Both the position numbers and the translations under genes were made by a program. This document shows positions 9,267 through 17,436 of a stretch of 50,471 bases of DNA, one piece after another. Position 1 is the stretch's first letter, and every line of letters starts with the position of its first letter. Source of the stretch: JBGFRR01 sp041695045 (GTDB taxonomy: Bacteria > Bacteroidota > Ignavibacteria > UBA10030). The stretch is taken from assembly GCA_041695045.1 (NCBI GenBank), contig JBGFRR010000110.1, positions 1 through 50,471 of the forward strand. Reading direction: 5' to 3'. A model generated the notes under the pieces. The model was not told where the DNA came from and searched no databases. It saw only the letters and a list, made by a program, of their open reading frames with translations.

Positions 9267-9743
9267 TCAGCGGGTGGTGGAATCTCCATCCTGACTATCG
9301 CTTACGCGCAGACGGCTCACGACCTCTCCTGCGCGAGCTGCCACTGTGCGCGGCACCCAAACACGCACCACTTCCACCTCGTCCAGCCAGAGCGTTTCCA
9401 CATGATGGTTCATGGGGAACACCGCACAGTCGATACCGGATGCCTTGAGATTTGCTTCGATCATGTCGATTTCAAACTCGGAATCGGACGAGAACACAAC
9501 CGCCCAATCCCGTTCAATCGACACATGGTCGCGTACATCGCAAAAGTGCTTGCCCGCGACCGCAACGCAACAATCTCCGCACACCGGCTTGCCGCACACA
9601 ACGCAGACCGACGTCGCCGGCACTGTGGGATGATCCTCGCATTGCACTCCCTCATCCTGTGCCACAGCCTGTATCGCTCCGCAGTCCAGACAGATGCTCT
9701 GCCCCACGGGTATGCCTCGCGAGCACGCCCGACAGGCGTTCAT
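9267..9743 (-). CDS. Zinc-ribbon / DUF2007 protein
   Basis: 158 residues in three parts. Residues 1-22 hold CRACSRG and CLDC, a four-Cys zinc ribbon. Residues 35-70 hold a B-box-like cluster (CEDH, CVVCGKPVCGDC, a later HFC). From about 78, WAVVFSSDSEFEIDMIEANL and GIDCAVFP match the DUF2007 fold, described as a possible signal-transducing domain with no proven function. The ATG overlaps the CPBP protease stop as ATGA (9743-9740), so it is translationally coupled to it. A role in membrane-protein or lipid regulation can only be guessed from its neighbours, the CPBP protease and cdsA. Confidence 0.8.
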   Translation of the reverse strand: MNACRACSRGIPVGQSICLDCGAIQAVAQDEGVQCEDHPTVPATSVCVVCGKPVCGDCCVAVAGKHFCDVRDHVSIERDWAVVFSSDSEFEIDMIEANLKASGIDCAVFPMNHHVETLWLDEVEVVRVWVPRTVAARAGEVVSRLRVSDSQDGDSTTR

Positions 9744-10681
9744 AGCTTCCTCCGTTCTTGCAACGGCCGGTCTTCCGTCGCTCGCAGATATGCCGTGAGG
9801 GAAAGAGCAAAGAGAAGCAGATAGAGAATCAGCTGGAGCAACACCGTACCCGTTGCCGGTTCCCGCTCACTGCCGAGACTCAGGATATTCTCTTCGGTCA
9901 TCCCAAAGTACGTTACGATCACAGCAAGAGCGTTGTTCAAGAAGTGGGCTGTCATCGCCATGATGATGCTGTTGGAGCGAACGCGGAGAAAACCAAAATA
10001 CCATCCGAGTCCGATCAGCGGCAGCAACGCAAGCGGATTAAAGTGGAACAGTCCAAAGATCACGCCCGTGATGAACGCCGACCGGAGCGGTGTGAACACA
10101 CGAGCGATCGAATGCTGGATGACGCCGCGGAAGAGAAGCTCTTCGACAATCGAAGGGACAAACGCCACGACAAGCACAACAAAGAGCAGCTCCGGAATAC
10201 TGTCCGCCGTGACCAGGCCGCGAAACATCTCCTCCATCATCCGCTTCAGCGGGTCGAGGATCTGCTTTACGGCATCCGGCAGCGGCAGGCGCTCCTGAAA
10301 GAAGAGGTAGATTTGAAAGATCTGCTGCAACCAGAGAAGTCCGAGCGACGCGTAGAGTGTTTCCCGCATCGAGGGAACGCGCCAACTGAACACATCCGCC
10401 AGTCGCGTGCTGAGCAGGCGCGCAAAGACGAGCGATGGGAAAAAGATGAACAGGAGTTGTCCGACCATCGTGAAGAATCGCATGGCGAACGCATTCTCGC
10501 GCGTCACCATCGGCTGGCCGACGAGGAGAACGGTGAGCGTGCCGCCGACGAGCTGATAGAGCACGAAGACGATGCCGAGCGCAGCGATCGCGAAAACGAG
10601 TGGATTGATACTGTTGCGCTCGACAAAGGAACGCTCTTGCATGAAAGATTCAATCTGATCGGCGTCGTGCTGGTCGGTCAT
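9740..10681 (-). CDS. CPBP-family (CAAX/Abi) intramembrane metalloprotease
   Basis: 313 residues, hydrophobic, with about eight membrane segments. The CPBP core is present: EELLFRGVIQ with the Glu-Glu and Arg, then FGLFHFNP with a conserved His, and AHFLNNA with the second His-Asn. In eukaryotes this family removes CAAX tails; bacterial members have varied or unknown substrates. Start and stop are both ATGA overlaps, with the deoxyhypusine-synthase-like gene upstream and DUF2007 downstream. Family assignment is strong; the substrate is unknown. Confidence 0.9.
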   Translation of the reverse strand: MTDQHDADQIESFMQERSFVERNSINPLVFAIAALGIVFVLYQLVGGTLTVLLVGQPMVTRENAFAMRFFTMVGQLLFIFFPSLVFARLLSTRLADVFSWRVPSMRETLYASLGLLWLQQIFQIYLFFQERLPLPDAVKQILDPLKRMMEEMFRGLVTADSIPELLFVVLVVAFVPSIVEELLFRGVIQHSIARVFTPLRSAFITGVIFGLFHFNPLALLPLIGLGWYFGFLRVRSNSIIMAMTAHFLNNALAVIVTYFGMTEENILSLGSEREPATGTVLLQLILYLLLFALSLTAYLRATEDRPLQERRKL

Positions 10682-11646
10682 CGTATGCGCTTTCGAGTGA
10701 GTGATGCCTTCACCATTGCGGCAAGGAGGGGCACCATAATCTCATGATGTCCGGTGAAGTTGTAGCCGCGGCCATAACGCTGTGTGGGACGCTCCACAAC
10801 GTTCACCTGCGGTCGGTAGTGGCGAATCATATCAAAATTTGCAGTGGAGAACCCTTGCGCTTTGTAGCCGAGGTTCCGAGCGACGGTCAGCGCCTTCAGG
10901 AAGACTTCCGGAAGAATAACCGCAGAGCCGATGTTGAGCACAACCCCACCGCCGCGCAAATCCTTCACACTGTTGGCCAACACCTTGAAATCGCGAAAGC
11001 TCAATTCTCCTGTCGCCGCTCCGTCCATCGTCGGTTGCTGGTGGACGATATCGGTCCCGATGGCCGCATGGACGCTGATGGGGACGTTCTCTGTGTAGCA
11101 CGTCGTCAAGATACTGTACACACGGTGCTTTGCCTTCACGGCAATCAGCTTCTTCGCCAGCGCTTCGCCGTATCCTTCACCGGAATCCGCAAACGCTTTC
11201 ACGAGAGCCTTGTTGATGAACTCGCCGGTCTCGCGGGACATGCCGAATCGTCCGTCCAGGATGTTGACCGCCACGTCTTCGGAAGTATGTCCCCACATTG
11301 CTGTCTCAACATCATGGATGGCCGCGGCGCTGTTCATCGCAACATGCGTCACAACTCCGCGCTTGATCAAGTCGATGATGACCGGTGAGAGGCCGACCTT
11401 GATCACGTGCGCGCCCATCATCAGAATTACCGGCTTTCTTCCGGCTCGTGAGGCCACGATATCGTTGACAAGGTCGCGGAGTTCCTCACCGATCAAAATC
11501 TTCGGCAGGGACTCGATGAACTCTGTCACGCGAGCGCGTCGAGGGTCGATGGGCTTGGCAAAATCTTTTGGCTTCACCTTGCTCGTGCGCGTGGCGATCG
11601 AGGTCGTCCTGATCGTTGAGAGAGAAAGTTGCCGGTACTTTGCCAT
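10678..11646 (-). CDS. Deoxyhypusine-synthase-like NAD-fold protein
   Basis: 322 residues. The sequence VILMMGAHVIKVGLSP, MNSAAAIHDVE, GTDIVHQQP and VVLNIGSAVILPEVF resembles bacterial proteins classed with deoxyhypusine synthase and homospermidine synthase. These transfer an aminobutyl group from spermidine in an NAD-dependent reaction. I do not see the WGK segment that carries the catalytic Lys of true deoxyhypusine synthase; the matching C-terminal stretch reads TGHHEIMVPLL. It may therefore be a divergent member with another job. Pyruvoyl arginine decarboxylase at 43273 gives polyamine context in the same window. It starts three bases after the DUF3108 stop and overlaps the CPBP gene as ATGA. 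Confidence 0.55.
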   Translation of the reverse strand: MAKYRQLSLSTIRTTSIATRTSKVKPKDFAKPIDPRRARVTEFIESLPKILIGEELRDLVNDIVASRAGRKPVILMMGAHVIKVGLSPVIIDLIKRGVVTHVAMNSAAAIHDVETAMWGHTSEDVAVNILDGRFGMSRETGEFINKALVKAFADSGEGYGEALAKKLIAVKAKHRVYSILTTCYTENVPISVHAAIGTDIVHQQPTMDGAATGELSFRDFKVLANSVKDLRGGGVVLNIGSAVILPEVFLKALTVARNLGYKAQGFSTANFDMIRHYRPQVNVVERPTQRYGRGYNFTGHHEIMVPLLAAMVKASLTRKRIR

Positions 11647-11649
11647 AGG

Positions 11650-12462
11650 TTATCTCACATGAGCGCGAATAGAGCCGGTGATGCCGCTGAACTCGCGCAA
11701 CTCGGCCGTAATCGTTCCGATGAGAACACGGGTTGTTACCTTCACGGGAATTTTCCGGTCGTCATCGGTCAACCAGATGATGACACGGCCGTCGCTCTTG
11801 AACAGCCCCCCCTCACGCACCAACGGCTCGATGAGGATGCAATCGAATGTGCCGGCCTTCACACTCGTGCGTTGCCGGCCAAGAAACTTGACGCCGAGCG
11901 TATGCGTGGTGTCGTTGTAGAAGTTCTGCATCTCAATCACCTGCCCAACACGGAAATCGGAGAAATCGCGCGTGCGCGTGTAGTAGAATGCCGAGACCAC
12001 ATCCTGAACATACTGCGGAATGGGATACTCTCCCTCCGATGTGCGGGCAATGAGATTGATCTGGTCAAACTCCGCCCAGAAATCACGATGGTACCTTCCC
12101 TCCCGTATCCGCTGCACGAAACGCCAGGGAAACAGCCCCTTCCGGTCGATGAGGGATTCGTACCGGTCTTCCACCCGATAAATCCACGAGAAGGAGGGTG
12201 TCGAGTTTACGGTAAAAAGAACTTGATGGCACTCTCTTCCCTTCACGGTGTCGAGTTTGGGGATTGAAAACACTGCCTCGCCCGCCGTGATGAATCCCCA
12301 TCTTACATCGAACACCAGCCGCTCGCCGACCGAGAAGGCGTTGTGATGAATTTCCCGCAACACGGCGTTTGGCGCATTCTTCGTCGTATCCCCTTGAGAA
12401 ACATGTTGAGCCCACCCAGCATGCAACAGAAGCAACGGTAGGGGAGCGATCCACCATCGCAT
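11650..12462 (-). CDS. DUF3108 secreted protein
   Basis: 270 residues with a signal peptide at about 1-19 (MRWW, hydrophobic LPLLLLHAGWA, then Gln). The body is beta-rich, with AFSVGERLVFDVRWGFITAG near residue 45, SWIYRVEDRYESLID and a C-terminal VIIWLTDDDRKIPVKV. These match DUF3108, a periplasmic or outer-membrane barrel-like family without a fixed function. The frame is open far upstream but overlaps the glycosyltransferase gene; the ATG at 12462 follows that gene's TGA by two bases with AAGGTGA upstream. Its position after a GT9 transferase suggests an envelope role. Confidence 0.85.
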   Translation of the reverse strand: MRWWIAPLPLLLLHAGWAQHVSQGDTTKNAPNAVLREIHHNAFSVGERLVFDVRWGFITAGEAVFSIPKLDTVKGRECHQVLFTVNSTPSFSWIYRVEDRYESLIDRKGLFPWRFVQRIREGRYHRDFWAEFDQINLIARTSEGEYPIPQYVQDVVSAFYYTRTRDFSDFRVGQVIEMQNFYNDTTHTLGVKFLGRQRTSVKAGTFDCILIEPLVREGGLFKSDGRVIIWLTDDDRKIPVKVTTRVLIGTITAELREFSGITGSIRAHVR

Positions 12463-12464
12463 GC

Positions 12465-13526
12465 TCACGGCATCACCTTGACAACAGGTTGAAGCGATGG
12501 CACGGCCAGAAGACGCTGCGCAGCATCCAGAACCTGATCCACAGTAATCAACTCCATACAATCGTTCCCTCTGCATGCGCCTCCATGACAACGGGGGCAT
12601 TGGCGCGCGTCGGGAACGAAAACGACTTTCTCTTGTGTGTACGGCCCCCAGCGCGTTGGGCTGCAGGCGAGAATTGGCGGATAGAGGCCAATCACGGGAG
12701 TGCCCACGGCCGCAGCAATGTGCAGCGGGCCGGTTGAGTTCGAAACAAACAACGCGGAGTCTCGGATAAATGCGCCGAACGTCTTGAGCGAACCTCTGTT
12801 GACCAATGCGCGGCCTCGCGAGCCAATGCTCTTCACCACAGAATGCACAAGTTCGTCTTCCCCCGGTCCGCCGGTCACAACGATGTCGTACCCCATGGCG
12901 GCAAGTCTCGCCCCCAACCGACCGAACGACTCCGCGCTCCACTCCCGCGCGGAACCACCGCTGCCGGGATGTAGCACAACACGAGGAGCGCCTTCCGTCA
13001 ATCCTAACCCGGCCGCAACGCGCGTTGCTTCCTGAACATCGTCATCGGAAAGAACGATTGAGGGAGGAATCGGAGCAGCGTTGGGAACTCCAAGCGCCGA
13101 GAGCAGAGAGAGATTGTACTCGAGCTCATGCTTCTCGGCTGTCTTGCGGTGCTCATACACGCGTCGGTTGAAGAGAACCGAGTACCATCGGTAGCCCGTT
13201 CCCACGCGCACCGGAATGCCCGACAGGAACATCAACAGCGCAAGACGAAGCGTTGGATAGCTCACCACGACCGCGTCGAATTGCCGGCGGCGGAGTTCAC
13301 GGAGTAAGTTGAACAGCGGGCGATGACGGCCACTGCGATCGTACAGCAATACGTCGTCGAGGGGTTGGCCTTCGGTAAGCTCGCGCGTGTAGGAACGGAT
13401 CAACATGGAAATTCTAGCGGATGGGAAATGCTGCCGAAGACGGGTAATCATCGGTAGAGAAAGCACGAGGTCGCCGATGCGGTCGGTCCGGACAATCAGG
13501 ATATTATGAAAGAGATTCGCTGGCAC
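12465..13526 (-). CDS. Glycosyltransferase family 9 (heptosyltransferase-like)
   Basis: Transfers a sugar, typically heptose, from an ADP-linked donor during lipopolysaccharide core synthesis. 353 residues from a GTG at 13526. Visible GT9 marks: ILIVRTDRIGDLVLSLP at the N-terminus, VVLHPGSGG, then FVSNSTGPLHIAAAVGTPVIGLY near residue 275, and a Cys-rich end (CPRCHGGACRGNDC) common in this group. An ATG at 13601 would add 25 unlike-family residues; I prefer the GTG because a promoter candidate (13543-13571) lies between them and the shorter length matches the family. Acceptor sugar unknown. Confidence 0.88.
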   Translation of the reverse strand: MPANLFHNILIVRTDRIGDLVLSLPMITRLRQHFPSARISMLIRSYTRELTEGQPLDDVLLYDRSGRHRPLFNLLRELRRRQFDAVVVSYPTLRLALLMFLSGIPVRVGTGYRWYSVLFNRRVYEHRKTAEKHELEYNLSLLSALGVPNAAPIPPSIVLSDDDVQEATRVAAGLGLTEGAPRVVLHPGSGGSAREWSAESFGRLGARLAAMGYDIVVTGGPGEDELVHSVVKSIGSRGRALVNRGSLKTFGAFIRDSALFVSNSTGPLHIAAAVGTPVIGLYPPILACSPTRWGPYTQEKVVFVPDARQCPRCHGGACRGNDCMELITVDQVLDAAQRLLAVPSLQPVVKVMP

Positions 13527-13542
13527 GCCGCACGCAGGGGTT

Positions 13543-13571
13543 AATATAGGTGAAGGCCTGTAGAGTCGCAA
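13543..13571 (-). promoter_or_regulatory. Promoter candidate for the GT9 gene
   Basis: On the minus strand TTGCGA (13571-13566), a 17-base spacer and TATATT (13548-13543). Transcription would begin near 13536, only about ten bases before the GTG at 13526. It lies in the 88-base gap after the geranylgeranyl reductase stop, so it may be an internal promoter of the long chain. Confidence 0.4.
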
Positions 13572-13614
13572 GAAAACATTCCGGGGAGGATGCGAAGCCA
13601 TGGAAGCGGGTGCG

Positions 13615-14787
13615 CTACGAGATAAAGACCCGTGCGACATCGAGGAGCATGGATGGGCGGTTCCACATCGCGGTTCGGAAAATACCGCCGACGGTGCGTC
13701 GATGTTCGGGAAGCTTGGTTCCGACCTCGCAAAGCTGGTTGAATGTCTCATCGGTAAAATCCGCTATGGCCGTCTTGATGTTGTAGAACACTTCGTGCCG
13801 CCATCCTAAGCGTTTGTGCCAGCGTCGTTCGTATTCCGTAAGGTGCCGGAGGTTGTTCTTGCGTAGGGCTTCGGCAGCGACCTGGCCTGCAATCATCCCG
13901 CCGATCATTCCGCTGATGATGCCGCCGCCGGTCATCGGGTTGACCTGATGCGCCGCATCGCCCACGAGCATAACATTGTTCTTTACAATTTCATCGCAGG
14001 TGCGCGCACATGGAACGCCGCCGGCTATCCTCGTCAGAATTGCCGCCGAGGGGAAGCGTTTCTCTAAAAATTCTTCGAGGTACTTGATGGCTGCTTTCTT
14101 CTTGGCCATCTCCACACTGACACCCAACCCAATGTTCGCCGAGTCCTTCCCCTTCGGGAACACCCACAGATATCCCCCAGGCGCAACTTTATCTCCGAAG
14201 TAGAAATCCAAAATATCCTCTTCCACTTCAATCCCCGAAACCGTCACCTGCGCGCAGCTCTCCATATCGCTGATGCGACACGTGGTGTCGATGCCTGCCC
14301 ACTTGCCGACTCTGCTTTCTACTCCATCCGCACCGATGACAATGCGACTCCGGATCTCGACTTTCCGGTCCTTGATCAATGCTTGCACCCCAACGATCTC
14401 GCTACTTCCTTCGTTGCGCAAGAGATCATAGACATATGCCTTGGTTATGACCTCTGTCCCTTCTCGAACGGCAAGTTTGGCGAGCTCGTAATCGAACATG
14501 CGCCGCTCAAGCACATAGCCGATTCCGTCCAGCCGCGGGACCACCGCCGTGCCGTTGGGGGATACAATCCGGAAGCGCTTAACCGTCGAAGCAATCCATT
14601 TCGGGTCGGGCTCAATGAACTGGATGACTCCCTCATGGCTTACTGCTTCACCGCAGCGAACCGGATAGCCAACGTCGCGGTCTTTTTCCAGCACCAACAC
14701 CGAAGCTCCACCCGCAGCCGCAAATCTTGCCGCTGTTGAGCCTGCCGGCCCCGCCCCAACCACGATGATGTCGTAGAAATCCTTCAC
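13615..14787 (-). CDS. Geranylgeranyl reductase family flavoprotein
   Basis: Saturates double bonds of geranylgeranyl chains on lipids or prenyl diphosphates. 390 residues. The FAD dinucleotide motif GAGPAG is at 11-16, followed by VLEKDRDVGYPVRCGEAVS. The lipid-binding motif region reads APGGYLWVFPKG near 207-218, and the second FAD motif is GDAAHQVNPMTGGGI near 290. The start is a GTG at 14787, six bases after a small ferredoxin. In Methanosarcina acetivorans a ferredoxin encoded next to the reductase is known to act as its electron donor. Together with the UbiA-type gene at 2819 this points to archaeal-type isoprenoid lipid chemistry, or alternatively to quinone or chlorophyll-like side-chain reduction. 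Confidence 0.9.
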   Translation of the reverse strand: MKDFYDIIVVGAGPAGSTAARFAAAGGASVLVLEKDRDVGYPVRCGEAVSHEGVIQFIEPDPKWIASTVKRFRIVSPNGTAVVPRLDGIGYVLERRMFDYELAKLAVREGTEVITKAYVYDLLRNEGSSEIVGVQALIKDRKVEIRSRIVIGADGVESRVGKWAGIDTTCRISDMESCAQVTVSGIEVEEDILDFYFGDKVAPGGYLWVFPKGKDSANIGLGVSVEMAKKKAAIKYLEEFLEKRFPSAAILTRIAGGVPCARTCDEIVKNNVMLVGDAAHQVNPMTGGGIISGMIGGMIAGQVAAEALRKNNLRHLTEYERRWHKRLGWRHEVFYNIKTAIADFTDETFNQLCEVGTKLPEHRRTVGGIFRTAMWNRPSMLLDVARVFIS

Positions 14788-14793
14788 GCTCAG

Positions 14794-15006
14794 CTATGCC
14801 AACTGAACTTCCTTGGGGAGATGAGCAACACCTTCGCGATGGAACTCAATGACCTCCCACGGGCACGCCCAGACGCACTTGCGGCAGTTGGTGCACCGCT
14901 CGTCGATGATGCTGATTTCGGCCTCCATCAGCTCGATGGCATCCTCAGGGCACACGCCGACACAGCAGCCGCAGAAATCGCACTTTCCGGGTACAATGTG
15001 AATCAT
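14794..15006 (-). CDS. 2[4Fe-4S] ferredoxin, probable electron donor to the geranylgeranyl reductase
   Basis: 70 residues with two complete CxxCxxCxxxCP motifs: Cys 9, 12, 15, 19 and Cys 38, 41, 44, 48. This is the classic bacterial-type two-cluster ferredoxin. I chose the ATG at 15006 because it gives MIHIVPGKCDFCG, a normal ferredoxin start; the longer open frame upstream has no family resemblance. No clear Shine-Dalgarno is visible. It lies 114 bases after dnaG and six bases before the reductase, the gene order reported for Methanosarcina. The donor role is inferred from that neighbourhood. Confidence 0.92.
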   Translation of the reverse strand: MIHIVPGKCDFCGCCVGVCPEDAIELMEAEISIIDERCTNCRKCVWACPWEVIEFHREGVAHLPKEVQLA

Positions 15007-15120
15007 TAAGGGAGTTGTTCGAGGCAAGCGAAGGTCCTTGCTTGATTGAGAAATGATGCGGGAACAAAATAGGAAGAGAAGGGGTGAAATGCAATCAGCC
15101 GGTGTGATGCACACAATCCA

Positions 15121-17010
15121 TCACTGCGTCCCGCTGTCGGCAGGAAAAAACGATGGAGCTTCGATAGAGCGAAGTTGATTGAGAAGTTCTTTGTGGCGAA
15201 GAACGAAGGGTTTAACTTCCTGCCCGCGCTGCGATGCTTCCTTTAACTCGCGCTGGTTACGTTCTACTTCCTTCTGGATCACGCGACGTTTGACGGCAAC
15301 GATCGCTTTGCGCGCAATCTCACGCGGGTCGGGTTCATCAATCTCCACGTTCATCGCCGACCACCCGCGACTCAACTCGTACCTGCTGAGCGCCAGGTCG
15401 GTGACGATGCTTTTGAGCTCAGGGTCTGTTAGCGACTCAACGTACGCGCTGAGGTTGACCGGCCCAGATTCGTTCATCAAGCCGAGGATGGTGGAAACCA
15501 GTGTCTGGACATTCGGATTCTCCAGCTCGTCGGTTGAAATGTGGGAAGCGAGAAGCTGAACGACTTCCGGTGGTCCCTCAAGCATAAGTTTGAGAATATC
15601 ACGTTCAGGGGCAGAAATCGGTGCGGTGCGCGCGGGAGTCACGTCGGCCATGTCGCTTTGATACACCGGAACACGACGGGCTGATGATGCAGCGACGCGG
15701 GAGGCTTGCCGATCCTTCCCTATTGCACGCTCAAGCTCTCGGAACAACACGGACTCGTACATGCCGTATCGCTCGGCAACGTGCTTGAGGTAGAAGTTGC
15801 GCTTCAATTCATCCTTCATGCGGGCAATAGCGGAAACAATCTGGCGCACGGCCTCCGCTTGACCTTCCGGCGTGCTCAGTGCACCCGCTCGTTGGAATTG
15901 CTGTGCAAGATAATCGATGAACGAAACTGCTGATTCGACCGTAGCACGAAATGCCTTTGCCCCCTCGCGCTGAAGAAAGGAGTCGGGATCGTCCCCCTGC
16001 GGCAATTCCACCACCTTCACATCGAAGTCTTGTTCCAACGCTAACCCGACGCCGCGCACGGTTGCCTGCGACCCGGCGATGTCGGCATCAAAGACCAACG
16101 CGAGGTTCTTCGCGTATCGCCCGAGCAGATAAAGCTGGTCTTCCGTCAACGCGGTGCCGCTCGTAGCTACAACGTTTTGGAACCCCGCCTGCACGAGCGA
16201 CAACAAGTCGGTGTACCCCTCAACCATCAGCGCGTTGTTTTCGGAACGGATTGCCTCTTTCGCTTGAAAGAGTCCGTAGAGCACACGGCTCTTGTAGTAA
16301 ATGGGGGTCTCAGGCGAGTTGATGTACTTCCCCTGAACCGGATCATCGTTGCGAAGTTTCCTCGCGCCGAAGCCGATGACGCGCCCCGCCGGCGAGAAGA
16401 TGGGAAACATCGCACGGCCGCGGAAGTAATCGTACAGCGTTCCATCCTCGCGCTGACGAAGGAGCCCGGCTTTGAGGAGGTGTTCCGGAGAAATTCCCTC
16501 ATCCTTCGCTCGCGCCAACAGCGCATCCCAGGATTGCATGGAATAGCCTAACCCGAATGTTCGGATAGTGTCGTCCAAGAAACCTCGTGACCGGAAGTAT
16601 TCGAGTGCAGTGCGGCCCTCATCGGTTTTGGTAAGATTGGTGTGGAAGAACAGGCCGGCAAACCGGCATGCGTTGTAGAGTTGTTCGACCTCGCCTGATC
16701 GCTCGACCTCAGCTTCGCTTTCCGGTAATGCGATGCCAGCCCGTGCAGCCAGTGTGCGGACGGCCTCAACAAACGAGACCTTTTCAAACTCCATGACAAA
16801 TGTGAACACGTTGCCCCCCAGCGCACAGCCAAAGCAGTGATACATCTGCTTGTCCGCACTGACGGTAAAGGAGGGAGTTTTCTCCTGATGGAATGGGCAG
16901 AGACCGACGTAGTTCTTGCCGCGCTTCTTCAACTGCACATGCGCGCCAATGACTTCGACAACATCGTTGGCCGTGCGGACTTCTTCGATTTTTTCTTCGG
17001 GGATTCGCAT
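15121..17010 (-). CDS. dnaG: DNA primase
   Basis: Synthesises RNA primers at the replication fork. 629 residues. The N-terminal CHC2 zinc finger is seen as CPFHQEKTPSF and YHCFGCALGG (residues about 40-65). The Toprim core has ALMVEGYTDLLSL with the catalytic Glu and LALVFDADIAG with the DxD pair. A helical DnaB-binding-type tail follows. The start at 17010 gives MRIPEEKIEEVRTANDVV, the usual DnaG beginning; the frame is open upstream without family resemblance. No Shine-Dalgarno; instead a hairpin sits just upstream. First gene of the long minus-strand chain. Confidence 0.97.
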   Translation of the reverse strand: MRIPEEKIEEVRTANDVVEVIGAHVQLKKRGKNYVGLCPFHQEKTPSFTVSADKQMYHCFGCALGGNVFTFVMEFEKVSFVEAVRTLAARAGIALPESEAEVERSGEVEQLYNACRFAGLFFHTNLTKTDEGRTALEYFRSRGFLDDTIRTFGLGYSMQSWDALLARAKDEGISPEHLLKAGLLRQREDGTLYDYFRGRAMFPIFSPAGRVIGFGARKLRNDDPVQGKYINSPETPIYYKSRVLYGLFQAKEAIRSENNALMVEGYTDLLSLVQAGFQNVVATSGTALTEDQLYLLGRYAKNLALVFDADIAGSQATVRGVGLALEQDFDVKVVELPQGDDPDSFLQREGAKAFRATVESAVSFIDYLAQQFQRAGALSTPEGQAEAVRQIVSAIARMKDELKRNFYLKHVAERYGMYESVLFRELERAIGKDRQASRVAASSARRVPVYQSDMADVTPARTAPISAPERDILKLMLEGPPEVVQLLASHISTDELENPNVQTLVSTILGLMNESGPVNLSAYVESLTDPELKSIVTDLALSRYELSRGWSAMNVEIDEPDPREIARKAIVAVKRRVIQKEVERNQRELKEASQRGQEVKPFVLRHKELLNQLRSIEAPSFFPADSGTQ

Positions 17011-17018
17011 GGATAAGG

Positions 17019-17040
17019 GGGCGACTGTACGTTGTCGCCC
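17019..17040 (-). promoter_or_regulatory. Hairpin in the dnaG leader
   Basis: GGGCGAC and GTCGCCC form a 7-bp stem with an 8-base loop, ending eight bases before the dnaG ATG. That is where a ribosome-binding site would lie, and none is visible. It falls between the predicted transcription start (about 17050) and the start codon, so it could modulate translation. Function is inferred. Confidence 0.4.
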
Positions 17041-17056
17041 TTGCGTACACGGTGAG

Positions 17057-17085
17057 AATGTAGAGAAATATGGGGGGACAAGCAA
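17057..17085 (-). promoter_or_regulatory. Promoter candidate for dnaG and the downstream chain
   Basis: Minus strand TTGCTT (17085-17080), exactly 17 bases, then TACATT (17062-17057). The predicted start is near 17050, giving a leader of about 40 bases. It matches the promoter pattern seen elsewhere in the window. Confidence 0.5.
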
Positions 17086-17148
17086 ATTCCGATGCTTGAG
17101 AGGAAAAACAGCGAGGCTGTACAAAAAGTACTTGTCTTGGTGGGATAG

Positions 17149-17262
17149 CAGGTGTTGAAAAACTGATTCCAGAGTGGCGTCAGGAGTCCCGCTGTACGGG
17201 ATGTCCCGCTTCTTGGGAAGCGGGATAAGTCCTGACACCACTCCGTTTCCTTTTTCAACCTG
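17149..17262. repeat. 114-bp imperfect palindromic element (MITE/REP-like)
   Basis: The outer arms of about 38 bases are inverted copies: the left begins CAGGTGTTGAAAAACTG and contains GAGTGGCGTCAGGAG; the right, read in reverse complement, begins CAGGTTGAAAAAGG and contains GAGTGGTGTCAGGAC. The centre holds two more hairpins, TCCCG/CGGGA and TCCCGCTTC/GAAGCGGGA. No coding frame is present. Single-strand folding of this kind is typical of REP or MITE elements mobilised in trans. Confidence 0.7.
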
Positions 17263-17436
17263 CTTGAGTTAATAATACTGCACGGCACACAAAAAAAGCC
17301 GACGATGAGTCAGCTTTGCGTTTCGCTCTTTCAGAGTGGGGATTCTCCGCACAAGGCAGAAGAGCCTTCGGCTCAGAACCATCGATAAAGAACGGTTGAG
17401 TTCCGATTTGACATTCGCCGCACACGTGCTCGCGTG

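Noticed and set aside
13527..13601. 25-residue N-terminal extension of the GT9 protein from an ATG at 13601
   Set aside because: No ribosome site, no family resemblance, and a promoter candidate lies inside it; kept only as an alternative start.
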